Of a stretch of DNA of 64,000 bases, positions 29,248 through 41,500 are shown one piece after another. The DNA is taken from NCBI RefSeq assembly GCF_001602525.1, contig NZ_LSYT01000006.1, forward strand, positions 124,001-188,000, read 5' to 3'. The position numbers and the translations under genes are program-made. The notes under the pieces were generated by a model. That model saw only the letters and a program-made list of their open reading frames with translations, had not been told where the DNA came from and ran no database searches. The stretch comes from Flavobacterium chilense (lineage in GTDB: Bacteria > Bacteroidota > Bacteroidia > Flavobacteriales > Flavobacteriaceae). Within the stretch, counting starts at the first letter, position 1; the number at the start of each line of letters is the position of its first letter.

Positions 29248-32200
29248 TGAATAAAAAAGTTTTACATTATTTGTTTGAAAATATTGCAGAAAAAAAATCT
29301 GCTAATATTGCAGTTCGTACTGAAACGGAATCGGTATCTTATAGCGAATTAAATATTCAGGCTAATCGTTTAGCGCATCTTTTGAATCATTTTTCTATAA
29401 AGAAAAATGATATCACAACGGTTTTTCTAGATAACAGATTAGTTCAGTTAATTGCTGTACTTGGAATTTTTAAATCCGGATCAATTTATTTACCGCTGGA
29501 TCAAAAATACAGTCAAAATTATTGGGAAGAACTTTATACGAAAATCAAGCCTAAAGCTTTACTGATTTCAAAAAGCAATTTTAATTCTTTTTTAGAATAC
29601 GATGCTCTTTTCGAATATAACATTCCAACAATTATTGCTATCGATATCAATGATAAGCAATTGGTTTTTTCAGAATATAAAAAAATAGAAGATATTTATA
29701 TTGAGAAAGAAATTGGTACAGAATTATCAATTTACAACAATGATATAGCCGTAGAAGGTGAAGATTCGAATTATATCTTTTTTACCTCAGGTTCAACCGG
29801 AAAACCCAAAGCAGTTTTGGGCAGTCATCAGAGTTTAAGCCATTTTATTCATTGGGAATCAAAAGAGCTTAATATTACTGAAAAAGTTATTGTAGGACAG
29901 TTAACATCTCTTTCTTTTGATGCTTCTTTAAGAGATATTTTTGTGGCTTTGATGAATGGAGGAACGATTTGTTTTCCATCAAAAGAAATAAAAGAAGATT
30001 CGGCTTTATTGTTACAATGGTTAAAAAACGAAAAAATAACATTGTTGCATACCATTCCTACAATGTTAAGATTGCTTTCGCCAATACATAATGCATTAGA
30101 AATTGCCGTTTCAAACGAGTTTCCGGAATTAGAGTATATATTGCTTGCAGGCGAAAAATTGTATGCAAAAGATATTGCAAACTGGAGAAAATTATACGGA
30201 AATAATACCACGATTATAAATCTTTATGGTGCTACTGAATCTACGCTGGTTAAATCATTTTACCGAATAGAAAATAATCCTGTTAGAAATTCTGAAGAGG
30301 TTTTGCCTGTTGGACAACCTATTTCTAACACTAGAATTTTGATCGTAAATGAAACAAATGAGTTGTGCCGAATTAACGAAAAAGGAGATATCTATATCAA
30401 AACGCCATTTTTGTCAAAAGGCTATTATAACGATGCAGCACTTACGGCAGAAAAATTTGTTCAAAACCCATTAAGCCAGGAAAAAGATATTGTCTATAAA
30501 ACCGGAGATTATGGAAAATATGATCAGGATAGAAATGTAATCGTAATAGGCAGAGAAGACGGAATGGTTAAACTCAACGGTGTTCGAATTGATATGAATT
30601 CTATCGAAACCGTGATTTTAAAACTAAATGATATTCATACCGTAAAATGTATGATTTACAACAGTGATTCTATAAGCAGCAGTCTTGTATGTTTTTATGA
30701 ATCAAATACCATATCTGAAAATGATTTAAGAGCGCATTGTTCTAAATATTTGTCTGTATATGAAATGCCTTCTATTATTTTTCGTCTTGCAGAATTTCCA
30801 ATAAATGCCAACGGGAAAGTAGATACGGTAAGTCTTCAAAATAGTATAAAAAACAGACTTTCAGAAGGAAAATCAATTCAAAAAGAGCAGCCGGTTAATG
30901 CTGTCGAGGAAAAACTGATCAGCTTATGGCAGGAAATTCTGAACGTACAAAATATCGGAACCGAAGATCATTTTTTATCCCTAGGAGGTAATAGCATTAA
31001 GCAAATTTTATTGAGATCAAAAATCAGATTGGCTTTTAATGTTAATCTAGCAATCGAAGACCTGTTTTTATGTCCAACGGTTCGTTCTCAGGCGGCACAT
31101 ATTTTATCACTTCCGGTATTAGAATCGATTGTAGGGAAAAATGAAATAACGCCAATTTCTAAAAATGAAAATGGTTATGCTATTTCTAATGAGCAATTAA
31201 GAATCTGGCTTGCGTCTCAATTTGAAGATCATTCACGAGCAAACAATATGTCTTATACGTATCATGTTACTGGCGATTTTAAAGTTGAGCTTTACAAAAA
31301 AGCTTTACAGGAAATCATTAATAGATACGAAATTTTAAGAACAGGATTTGAAGTAAATGAAGCTGGAGAAGTGGTACAAAAAATTGTTGATGAGGTTAAA
31401 ATTGATTTCATTTTTGACTATAAAATCGTTAACGAAAGCTTTAGCGAAAATGATGCAAAAGAGCATTTAAAAAGCTTTAGCGACACAGTATTCGATTTGA
31501 AAAAAGCACCTTTGCTACAGTTTCTTTTGATTAAAATTTCAGACAATAAATTTATTCTGTCCACATTAATGCATCATATAATTGGTGATTACACCTCTGA
31601 TCAGGTTATTATAAGCGAGGTCATGAAATTATATAATGCTTATGAAAAGGGAAGTTCAATCGAGTTAAATCCAATAAAGGTTCAATACAAAGATTATGCT
31701 TATTGGATTAAAAACAGATTAGCAAATAATGAATTTTCATCGGAGAAAGACTTTTGGGAAAACTATTTAGAAAATGTCAAACAACAACCTAAATGGTACA
31801 AAAACTCAAATACGGAGAATTATGACGGGGCCCATTATTCAAAAGTGCTTTCTGCCAAATTTGCCGGAGAAATTAAAAAGTATTGCGCAGATAATAATTA
31901 TAATCTAATGGGAATTATGACTGCTGCTTTAGGTGTTTTAATTCATAAGATAAGTGGTCAGAATGATGTAATAATTGGAGCCCCAATAAACCTTAGAAGT
32001 CATCCTAATTTAATAGGTCAGGTGGGATTATACCTGAATATGTCTCCATTTAGAGTAAAAATTAACGGACAGCATCAGGTAAAAGAAATCATTGACGAAA
32101 CGATTAAAAATCAAATTAAAATTTTTGACAATTCATTTTACCCATTCGATTCTATTATCGAAGATTTTGATCTCAAAAACAATTTTAATCTGATGGAGAG

Positions 32201-32516
32201 AATTGATTTGTACGTCAATTTTATCAATCACGAAGACAAGGACGAAAGTAACGGTTTAGAAAACATAACATTTATTCCGCAAGACAAAACGGTAAAGAGA
32301 AGCAAATTTCCTATTTGTTTTTACATCAATAATGACAAGGACGGAATCTCTTATGTAATTGAATATCAAAAGAATGTATTCAGCGATTTAGAGATTTCAA
32401 AATTAGGAGAGCGTTTTTTACTGTGTCTGGAACAAGTCCTTGAAAATCAGGATAAAACAATAGACAAAATTAGTCTGGTCGATAAAAAATCAATCCCGTC
32501 ATTCAGTCTGAAATAG
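29247..32516 (+). CDS. NRPS3: A-T-C* protein, predicted D-Asp-like activation
   Basis: This 1089-residue protein has an A domain (1-545; FFTSGSTGKPK near 178), a T domain with S583 in LGGNSIK, and a C-like domain (from about 642). The A code reads DARHLALLV. The R239-H278 pair recalls the microcystin/nodularin acidic modules (MeAsp DARHVGIFV, Glu DPRHSGVVG, from memory), so D-Asp, possibly joined through its side-chain carboxyl, is the best guess. The core motif before A6 is GATE instead of GPTE. The closing C-like domain has H776-H777 but reads HHIIGDY instead of HHxxxDG, and it resembles the last domain of NRPS5. It is followed by another C domain at the start of NRPS4, so two C-type domains sit between this carrier and the next A domain. 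Start overlaps the racemase stop (TAATG). Confidence 0.88.
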   Translation: MNKKVLHYLFENIAEKKSANIAVRTETESVSYSELNIQANRLAHLLNHFSIKKNDITTVFLDNRLVQLIAVLGIFKSGSIYLPLDQKYSQNYWEELYTKIKPKALLISKSNFNSFLEYDALFEYNIPTIIAIDINDKQLVFSEYKKIEDIYIEKEIGTELSIYNNDIAVEGEDSNYIFFTSGSTGKPKAVLGSHQSLSHFIHWESKELNITEKVIVGQLTSLSFDASLRDIFVALMNGGTICFPSKEIKEDSALLLQWLKNEKITLLHTIPTMLRLLSPIHNALEIAVSNEFPELEYILLAGEKLYAKDIANWRKLYGNNTTIINLYGATESTLVKSFYRIENNPVRNSEEVLPVGQPISNTRILIVNETNELCRINEKGDIYIKTPFLSKGYYNDAALTAEKFVQNPLSQEKDIVYKTGDYGKYDQDRNVIVIGREDGMVKLNGVRIDMNSIETVILKLNDIHTVKCMIYNSDSISSSLVCFYESNTISENDLRAHCSKYLSVYEMPSIIFRLAEFPINANGKVDTVSLQNSIKNRLSEGKSIQKEQPVNAVEEKLISLWQEILNVQNIGTEDHFLSLGGNSIKQILLRSKIRLAFNVNLAIEDLFLCPTVRSQAAHILSLPVLESIVGKNEITPISKNENGYAISNEQLRIWLASQFEDHSRANNMSYTYHVTGDFKVELYKKALQEIINRYEILRTGFEVNEAGEVVQKIVDEVKIDFIFDYKIVNESFSENDAKEHLKSFSDTVFDLKKAPLLQFLLIKISDNKFILSTLMHHIIGDYTSDQVIISEVMKLYNAYEKGSSIELNPIKVQYKDYAYWIKNRLANNEFSSEKDFWENYLENVKQQPKWYKNSNTENYDGAHYSKVLSAKFAGEIKKYCADNNYNLMGIMTAALGVLIHKISGQNDVIIGAPINLRSHPNLIGQVGLYLNMSPFRVKINGQHQVKEIIDETIKNQIKIFDNSFYPFDSIIEDFDLKNNFNLMERIDLYVNFINHEDKDESNGLENITFIPQDKTVKRSKFPICFYINNDKDGISYVIEYQKNVFSDLEISKLGERFLLCLEQVLENQDKTIDKISLVDKKSIPSFSLK

Positions 32517-32597
32517 TTTAAAACAAGAAGAGAAACCAAACAACTTAATAATAATTCAAATAAATCTTTTTTGATTTCATTTTAAAAATACAAATTA

Positions 32598-35500
32598 ATG
32601 AGAGTACTTAATTCATATCATCAGCAAAGACTATGGTTTATAGATTATTTTGAAAAGAATGATTTATATGTTGGAGGACCTGTTTATCATAACATACCTT
32701 TCTTTTTAGAAATTGATAAAAATTTAGAGAGAGATCTTTTAAAAAATGCTTTTCTAAAATTAGTAGAAAACAACTCTATTTTAAGAACAAGACTATCTAA
32801 AGATGGTGGAGAAATTTTTCAGGAAATTTCAGAGACAAGCCTTTTAAACATAGATGCATTAGTAATAGAAAAAGAAAATCTAATAGAAAATGCAGAAGAA
32901 TTGCGTCAGATTCCTTTTGATTTTGATACAGATTATTTGATTAAATGTTACTATGAAAACAAGCAGGATCATACTATTGTATATTTTGTAATTCATCATG
33001 CCATAATCGACAGAAAAAGTATCAAACTAATTGAGAATCAATTTTTGGCATTAATCAATAATGTAGATTCGGCTGATGAAAAAGGAATTCAGTTTTATAA
33101 TTTCTCTAATTGGCAAAATGAATTAAGTGATGAAGATTTAGAGCCTTTATTATTTCATTGGAAATCAAAATTAAAAGATCTTCAGGTTTTATATTTCTCT
33201 ACAGATAATGAGCGCGAGCAGGTTCATATTTATAAAGCCAATAAAATTAGTGCAGCAATCGATGCTGATAAAGTAAAATCATTTTGCTCAACAAGAAACA
33301 TTAGTTCAAGAAGCTTATTTCTGGCGGCTTACAAAATGGCTTTTGCCCGCCTTACGGGATTGTCAGACATTGTTATAGGAACCTGGATGGATCTTCGTGG
33401 CGAGGAGTTAGAAAATGTGGTAGGTCCTGTAGAGAATCTTGTTGTTTTGCGTTCGTTTTTAGATCAGCAAAAAAACTTATTAGAATTATGCGCAACGGTT
33501 GATCAGGAATGGCAGGAAGCAGAAAATTTTAAAGCAATGCCTTTTGATAAACTGGTGTTAGAACTTAATCCTAAAAAGGATATGAGTAGAACCGCATTGT
33601 TTGATATTTTATATGTTTATGAATCTAAGGCAGAAGATACAAGTAAAGTAGAAGATTCTGCAATAAGCAATCAGGGATGGGGTAAATATGATTTTAATTT
33701 ACTGGTAACAGAACAAGCAGATAAGTTTGATTTAGTTTTAACGTATAACGACTTATATTTTAATCAGGATACTGTTTATTCCCTTTTAGATTTAGTAAAA
33801 AGAATTGTAGAATCAGTAATAGAAAATGAAACTTCTTCTCTAAAAGATATTTCATTAGTCTCTGAAAAAGAATATAATAAACTGGTTAAAAGTCAGGATT
33901 TTACAAATGATTCTTCTGTTTCGATAGTACAATTATTTTCGGAACAAGTAAAAAAACATACCCAAAGAACTGGAGTTACATGGTCTTCAGGAAAAATGAA
34001 TTATGAAGATTTGGATGTAAAATCAAATCAGTTTGCGAATTATCTAATTGATAGTTTCGGTATTAAAACAGAAGATAAAATAGCGATTATATTGCCTAAA
34101 AGCGATAGTTTAATTGTATCAATTCTAGGTGTACTTAAGGCAGGTGCGGCTTATGTGCCTATAGATCCAAGTTATCCTGAAGATCGTAAATCTTTTATGA
34201 TTGAAGATGCAGATTGTAAGCTAATTGTTGATGCTGACTTTGTAAATTCTTTCTCAGCGTTGACAGAAAAATTAGAACAATCATTACCTGAAGTTACTAT
34301 TACCGGAGATAATTTGGCGTATATCATTTATACTTCAGGTACTACAGGAAGACCAAAAGGAGTAATGATCGAACATGGCAATGTGATAAGTTTATTAAAA
34401 TCATGCTTTTTAGAGTTTGAATTTTCTGAAGAAGATACATGGTCATTTTTCCATTCTTATTGCTTTGATTTTTCTATTTGGGAAATTTTCGGAGCGTTGT
34501 TAACTGGTGGTAATGTTTTGGTTTTAAGCAACGAAGAAGTTCGTAATCAGGAACTGGCTGCCAAATTAATGGCAGATCATAATGTAACGGTGTTTAGCCA
34601 GACACCATCAGCATTTTACAACTTTATTGCTTTAGATTATAAAGTTCCTTCTTTGCGTTATGTCGTTTTTGGAGGTGAAGCATTAAATCCTGCTAAACTA
34701 AAATTATGGAGAGAAAGTAACGCTGATGTCAGACTTATCAACATGTACGGAATCACTGAAACTACTGTACACGTTACTTATAAATTGCTAACAGACGAAA
34801 GTTTAGCATCTGCGTTAAGCAACATTGGTAAACCACTTGCTTTTGCCAATTGTTATGTACTAGATCAGCAACAAGCATTATTGCCTTATGGAAGACCGGG
34901 AGAATTATACGTGTCAGGACAAGGTGTTGCCAGAGGCTATTTGAACCGTCCGGAAATAAATGCTGAAAGATTTATTCCATGCCCATTTGATGAAAATGAA
35001 AAGATGTACAGAACAGGAGATTTAGCCCGATTTATGCCATCTGGAGAATTAGAATATCTGGGACGAATTGATGATCAGGTTAAAGTGCGTGGTTACAGAA
35101 TAGAATTAGATGAAATTAAAAAGCAAATAGATTCATTTCAAAGCGTTGCGCAAAGTGCTATTACTTTGGTTTTAATGCCGGACGGAGATAAAAGTATTGC
35201 CTCTTATGTTGCTTTTAAAGACAATTCGACTATAAACGATTTAAAACTGCATTTGTCTGCGAAACTTCCGGAGTATATGATTCCGGCATTTATTATTCAA
35301 ATGGATGAATTGCCTATTAATGCAAATGGTAAATTGGACAAAACTAAATTGCCGTCACCATTAGATAATCTAGCAAATAACGGACTGGAAGTGGTAGCTC
35401 CTTCGAATCAAATTGAAACTGATTTATTCGAAATTTGGAAAGCTTTGCTAAATACGAATGAATTTGGAATCAAACATAATTTTTTTGATTTAGGCGGACA

Positions 35501-38500
35501 TAGTTTAAAAGCGACACGTCTTATAAGTGCCATTCATAAAAAATTTAATGTGCGTTTAGAGTTAAAGCAAATTTTTACTAATCCAACTCTGGAACAACAG
35601 GCTTTATTTATACAATCGTCACTAAAAAATAGTTTCGTTGAAATCACTAAAATCGATGAGAATGTTTCTTATGCCATTTCTGATGCACAAAGAAGGTTAT
35701 GGATTTTAAGCCAATTTGGAGATGCTTCATTAGCTTATAATATGTCATCTGTAATGGAACTTGACGAAATTCAGGATCTGGAAAGTTTCAAAAAAGCGAT
35801 TTACGCAACCGTAGAAAGACATGAGATTTTAAGAACCGTTTTTTGTCTGAATGAAAACGACTTGGTCAATCAGAAAATAGTTTCCTTAAATGAAATCAAT
35901 TTTTCGATAAACGAAGAAGATTTTAGTTTCGATAATAATGCTAAGGATTTAGTTAGCGCTTACATCAAAAACGACAGACTTACACCATTTAATTTAGAAA
36001 ATGGACCGTTACTAAGAACAAGTATTATTAAAACGGATTCAAATAAGTATATTTTTTATTATAACATGCACCATATCATAAGCGATGGATGGTCGATGAA
36101 TATCATTAAAAGAGATATTTTAGATTACTATCAGTTTTATGCGCATGGTAAAGAAATTTCGTTACCTGAATTACGAATTCAATACAAAGATTATGCTGCA
36201 TGGCAATTGCAACAATTTAGCGAAGAATCTTTTATAAAAGCAAAAGAATATTGGTTAAATAAACTGTCAGGAGATTTACCAACAATCGAATTGCCAACAC
36301 AAAAAAGAAGACCAAATATTAAAACTTATAGCGGTAGAACGTTAAAAACTTTTTTAGCAAAAGATCAGGTTGGTAATTTGAAAAAATTTACCAGAGAACA
36401 AGATGGAACTCTATTTATAAGCTTGTTGGGAATCTGGAATGTTTTATTGTATAAATATACTCTTGAAAACGACATTATAATAGGAAGTCCGGTTGCGGGA
36501 AGAGATCACGTTGATTTAGAAAATCAGATTGGTTTTTTTGTAAATACTCTTGTTTTAAGAAATAAAATAGATTCAGGCGAAAGTTTCCAGACACTATACA
36601 ACAAGATTAAGGAAAATACTTTGAAGGCGCTGGAAAATCAAATATATCCTTTTGACAGATTGGTTGAGGATTTGGATATTGCAAAAAATACCAGCAGAAA
36701 TCCAGTATTTGATATTATGTTGATTTTACAGAATACAGGAGATAAATCTGAAGAATCTACACCAAAATATGAAAGTAAAACTATCGAAGAATTTGCTGAA
36801 GTAGTATCAAAATTTGATCTGGAAATAATATTTAAAGAAGTTGATGAAGATTTAATGCTTCAAATCAATTACAATACGGATATATATGATAATGATACCA
36901 TAAAAGATCTGGTAATAAATTTTAAATTATTATTGACAGCGTTAATCAATAACTCAGAAATGAGTATTGGTAACATAGAATATCTTTCTGAAAATGAGCT
37001 TGAAAGATTATTAGCTTTTAATGACACCAAAATTGATTATCCAAAAGATAAAACAATCATCCAATTATTTGAAGAACAAGTTCAAAAGACACCGGATAAT
37101 ATTGCTTTGGTATTTGAAGATAAAAAATATAGCTATCAGGAACTAAATAAGTTTTCAAATCAGTTTGGGACTTATTTAAGAGAGGAATATGATATAAAAG
37201 CTGACGATCTAATTGGAATTAAATTAGAGAGAAGTGAAAAATTAATTGTGGCAATTCTGGGAATATTAAAATCAGGCGCCGCTTATGTACCTATTGATCC
37301 AAATTATCCACAGGACAGAATTGATTTTATTAAAAAAGATACTCAAAATAAAGTAGTTTTTGATGAGGAAGAATTTTCAAAATTTAATCTTCAAAGTGCA
37401 GAATATAGCGATGAGAATCTTAAAAACATCAATACTCCAACAGACCTTAGTTATGTAATCTATACTTCCGGAACAACCGGTAATCCTAAAGGGGTTATGG
37501 TAGAAAATAAAAGTGTAGTAAGATTGGTTAAGCCTTGTTCTTATTTTCCTTTAAGTATTGAAAACACACTTTTGAGTACCGGAGCAATATCTTTTGATGC
37601 TACTATTTTAGAATATTTTGGAACACTATTAAATGGGGCCAAATTAGTTCTTGCGTCTCAGGATAATTTATTACAAATCGATAAGCTGAAACAAATCATT
37701 AAGACAAACGAAGTCGATAATTTTTGGATGACAGCGTCATGGTTTAGTTTTGTAGTAGATAGTGATATAGAAGTATTCAGGAATGTAAAACAGATAATTG
37801 TAGGTGGAGATGTTGTCTCTCCGCATCATGTTAAAAAACTATATAATTCTTTTCCTGATACAAAAATTACAAATGGATACGGGCCAACAGAAAACACTAC
37901 TTTTTCTCTGACTTATGCTATTACTAATTCAGATTATACAACAATTCCGTTAGGGAAACCAATTCCAAATAGTACCGTTTATATTTTAGATGAAGCATTG
38001 CATCTTGTACCTGCGGGAGTTACAGGAAAGATTTATGTATCTGGAGACGGACTTGCGCGTGGATATTTGAACCGCGATGATCTTACATCTGAAAAGTTTA
38101 TGGATAATCCTTTTGAAAAAGGACTCCGTATGTATGATACAGGCGATTTAGGAAGATGGCTTCCGGATGGAAATATAGAATTTTTAGGAAGAAAAGATCA
38201 TCAGGTAAAAATTCGTGGTTTCCGTATAGAGCTTGGCGAGATAGAAACAATTTTACTTCAAAATTCAAAAGCTTTAAAACAAGCAGTTGTAGTTACAAAA
38301 GGAACCGATGAAGATAAGGTTCTGGTTGCTTACTATGTGTCTGAGGATAAAATTGATAAAAAAGAACTTCAAGCTAATCTAAGCAAAGTATTGCCGGATT
38401 ATATGCTGCCTGCTTATTACGTTCAGCTGGATGTTATTCCATTGACATCTAATGGAAAAACAGATTATAAATTATTACCTGTTGTAAGTGATATTGATCT

Positions 38501-41500
38501 GATTAAAGAAGAATATATTGCTCCAAGAACCAAAGAAGAAGCACTTTTGGTAACTATTTGGTCAGATGTTTTAAAGCGCGATCAGATTAGTGTAAAAGAT
38601 AGTTTTTATAATCTGGGAGGAGATTCTATTAAATCTATTCAGGTAGTTTCGAGAATAAAACAACAGGGATATACCTTAAAAGTGGCACAGATTTTAAGAA
38701 ATCCTATTGTTGAGGATTTGGCAAAATTAATAGAAGCAGATGTTGTTGTTATAAGTCAGGCTGAGGTAAAAGGAATGGTTGATTTAACGCCAATCCAACA
38801 GTTTTTCTTTGAAAGCGAACAAATCCCAAATAAAAATCATTACAATCAGTCTGTTATCTTAAGAAGCAAACAAGAGATTGATGCTTCTGTTTTAGAACAA
38901 TCGATAGTTCAGCTGGTTTTGCACCATGATGCTTTACGAATGGTATATAAAAAGGATAATGATTCCTGGACTCAGTATAATGACGATGCATCAGGTAAAC
39001 ATTATAAGATTAATTTTTATGACTTACGATCTGATTCAAAGGAACTTGAGTTAGAAGCATTACGCAGCATTGGTGATAATTTGCAATCCGGATTTAATAT
39101 TGGCTCAGGAATCTTGTTTCATATTGGCCACTTCAGAATGTCAGACGGAGATCGTCTTGCACTGATTGTTCATCACCTTGTAATTGATGGTGTTTCGTGG
39201 CGTATTTTGTTTGAAGATTTATCTAATTTATATGAATCTTTCCAAACGAATACAGCGGTTAAACTGCCTTTAAAAACAGATTCGTTTCAGCGTTGGGCTT
39301 CAGTTCAGAAAGAATATGCCAAAAGCCAAAAAATGCAATCAGAGAGATTGTATTGGGATGAGGTTTCAAAAGAAGCAATCGCTTTATTGCCTTCAGATTA
39401 TCAAGACAGAGAAAAATTGTCGACTATAGATAAGTCTTCTTATTTTATTCTTAACGAATCATTGACAGAGAAATTTCAGACACAAGCACATCAGGTTTAC
39501 AACACAGAGATCAATGATGTATTGCTTACCGGTTTGGGATTGGCAATTCGTGAAGTTTTTGGAGTAGAGAAAAGTGTTTTGAAAATGGAAGGCCACGGAC
39601 GTGAGGAAATCATTGATGGTATCGATATTGGAAGAACCGTTGGATGGTTTACAAGTGTCTATCCTTTTGTGTTGGATTTGTCATCATCAAAAGGTCATGA
39701 ACTAATTGGAGTAAAAGAATCTTTACGCAGAGTTCCAAACAAAGGAGTTGGATATGGAATTCTTAATTACTTAGACAAACGTTTTGAAAATGAATTGCTT
39801 CCAAGTATTCAGTTTAATTATTTAGGAGATTTTGGAACGAATGCCGGTACAAATAAAAAAGGAGAATCTTTATTTGAATTTTCATCAGAAAATATAGGTT
39901 TATCATCAGATGTATCAAATAGCACAAGCGAAGTATTATTAGATGTTTCCGGAATGATGGTTTCAGATCAGCTTAATATGTCTATTCGTTATTCAGCCAA
40001 TGTTTTTAGTGAAGAAACAATTGCAAAACTGATAACTGCTTACGAAAATCAGTTAATAAATCTGATTGAATCATTATCAGAAATAAAGGAAAATCGCTTA
40101 ACGCCATCTGATTTAACATACAATAAGTTAAGTTATTCTGATCTGACAGAACTTAATAGAGACAATAATATTGAGGATATTTATGAGCTTTCGCCATTAC
40201 AGCAAGGGTTGTATTACTACTGGTTGGTAGACAATTCAAGTCATATGTATTTTGAGCAAATTTCATATAAGCTGCATTTTAGCAATTTAAATGTTGATGC
40301 TGTAAAACAAGCTTATGATGAGTTGGTGAACAGGTATGCAATTTTACGAACTAGTTTTACTAATGATTACAGTGGTGTACCTTTGCAGATTGTACACAAA
40401 ACAGTTTCCAGCAATTTTAGTTATGAATCTGCTCTTGATGTCGAGAATATAGATAACTATTTGCAAGACATAAAAGAAAAAGATAAAGCAGTAGGATTTG
40501 ATTTTGAAAAACCAACTCAGATGCGTTTGAAAGTATTAGAGTTAGGAAATGGAGATTATGAATTTATCTGGAGCAGCCACCATATTTTAATGGATGGATG
40601 GTGTCTGAGTATTTTGATCAACGATTTTTACAGAATGTTAATGGCCATAACCAACGGTCAGGTAATACAATTGCCGGAACCGGTTAAATATTCTACTTAC
40701 ATCGATTGGTTGTCAAAAATCAATAAAGACGCATCATTATCCTATTGGAAAAACTACCTAGACGGGTTAACATCAAATACTGAAATACCTTTTAAAAAGA
40801 AAAAAGGAGAAACTAAGAGTGAGACATCCAATAAAGAAATTATTCATATTGAAGGTTCTGTATTTGAAAATGTAAAAAACCTATGCGGTGAGTTGGGGAT
40901 CACAGCAAATACATTTATTCAGGGAGTTTGGGGATACTTACTTTCGAGATATAATAATACACAGGATGTAGTTTTTGGTTCTGTAGTATCAGGAAGACCA
41001 GGAGAATTACCCGGAATAGAAAATATGGTTGGTTTGTTTATTAATACAATACCGGTAAGGGTAAAATACGAAACAACAGATACTGTAAAAACATTCCTGA
41101 AAAGATTGCATTTAGAAACATTAGATGCGACGGCTCATCATTACATCAATTTGTCAGAAGTACAGTCACAAAGTTCTTTAGGAATGGACCTGATTAATAG
41201 TTTAATGATTTTTGAGAACTTTCTGGTGCAAGATGCTATCGAAGATGAGATTGACATATTATACGGTCAAAAGGAAGAAAAAATTACTGTTGAAGGAATA
41301 AATGTTTTTGAGCAGACAAATTATGATTTTAATGTAACAGTAATGCCTTATGAATCAGAATTAAAAGTAGAATTTAAATACGATTCAAGCACTTTTGATT
41401 CGGAATTAATACTGAATCTGATATCACATTTTTCAAATATCACAGAGCAGTTTAGTTCAAGAGAAGAATTGTCATTAGATCAAATTGAATATTTACCGCT

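Noticed and set aside
29849..30211. 120-residue minus-strand ORF inside NRPS3
   Set aside because: It lies opposite the conserved A-domain core, has no recognisable features, and is a shadow of strongly conserved coding sequence. The same applies to the other short antisense ORFs in the NRPS genes.
32517..32597. Separate promoter before NRPS4
   Set aside because: The 81-base gap has neither a CCGTAA half-site nor a clear TAnnTTTG element, so co-transcription with NRPS3 is more likely.
38787..40100. Epimerase domains read as ordinary condensation domains
   Set aside because: The HHLVIDGVSWRIL, EGHGREE, VGWFTSVYPF and FNYLGDF motifs and the following D-accepting SPLQQG domains identify them as epimerases.
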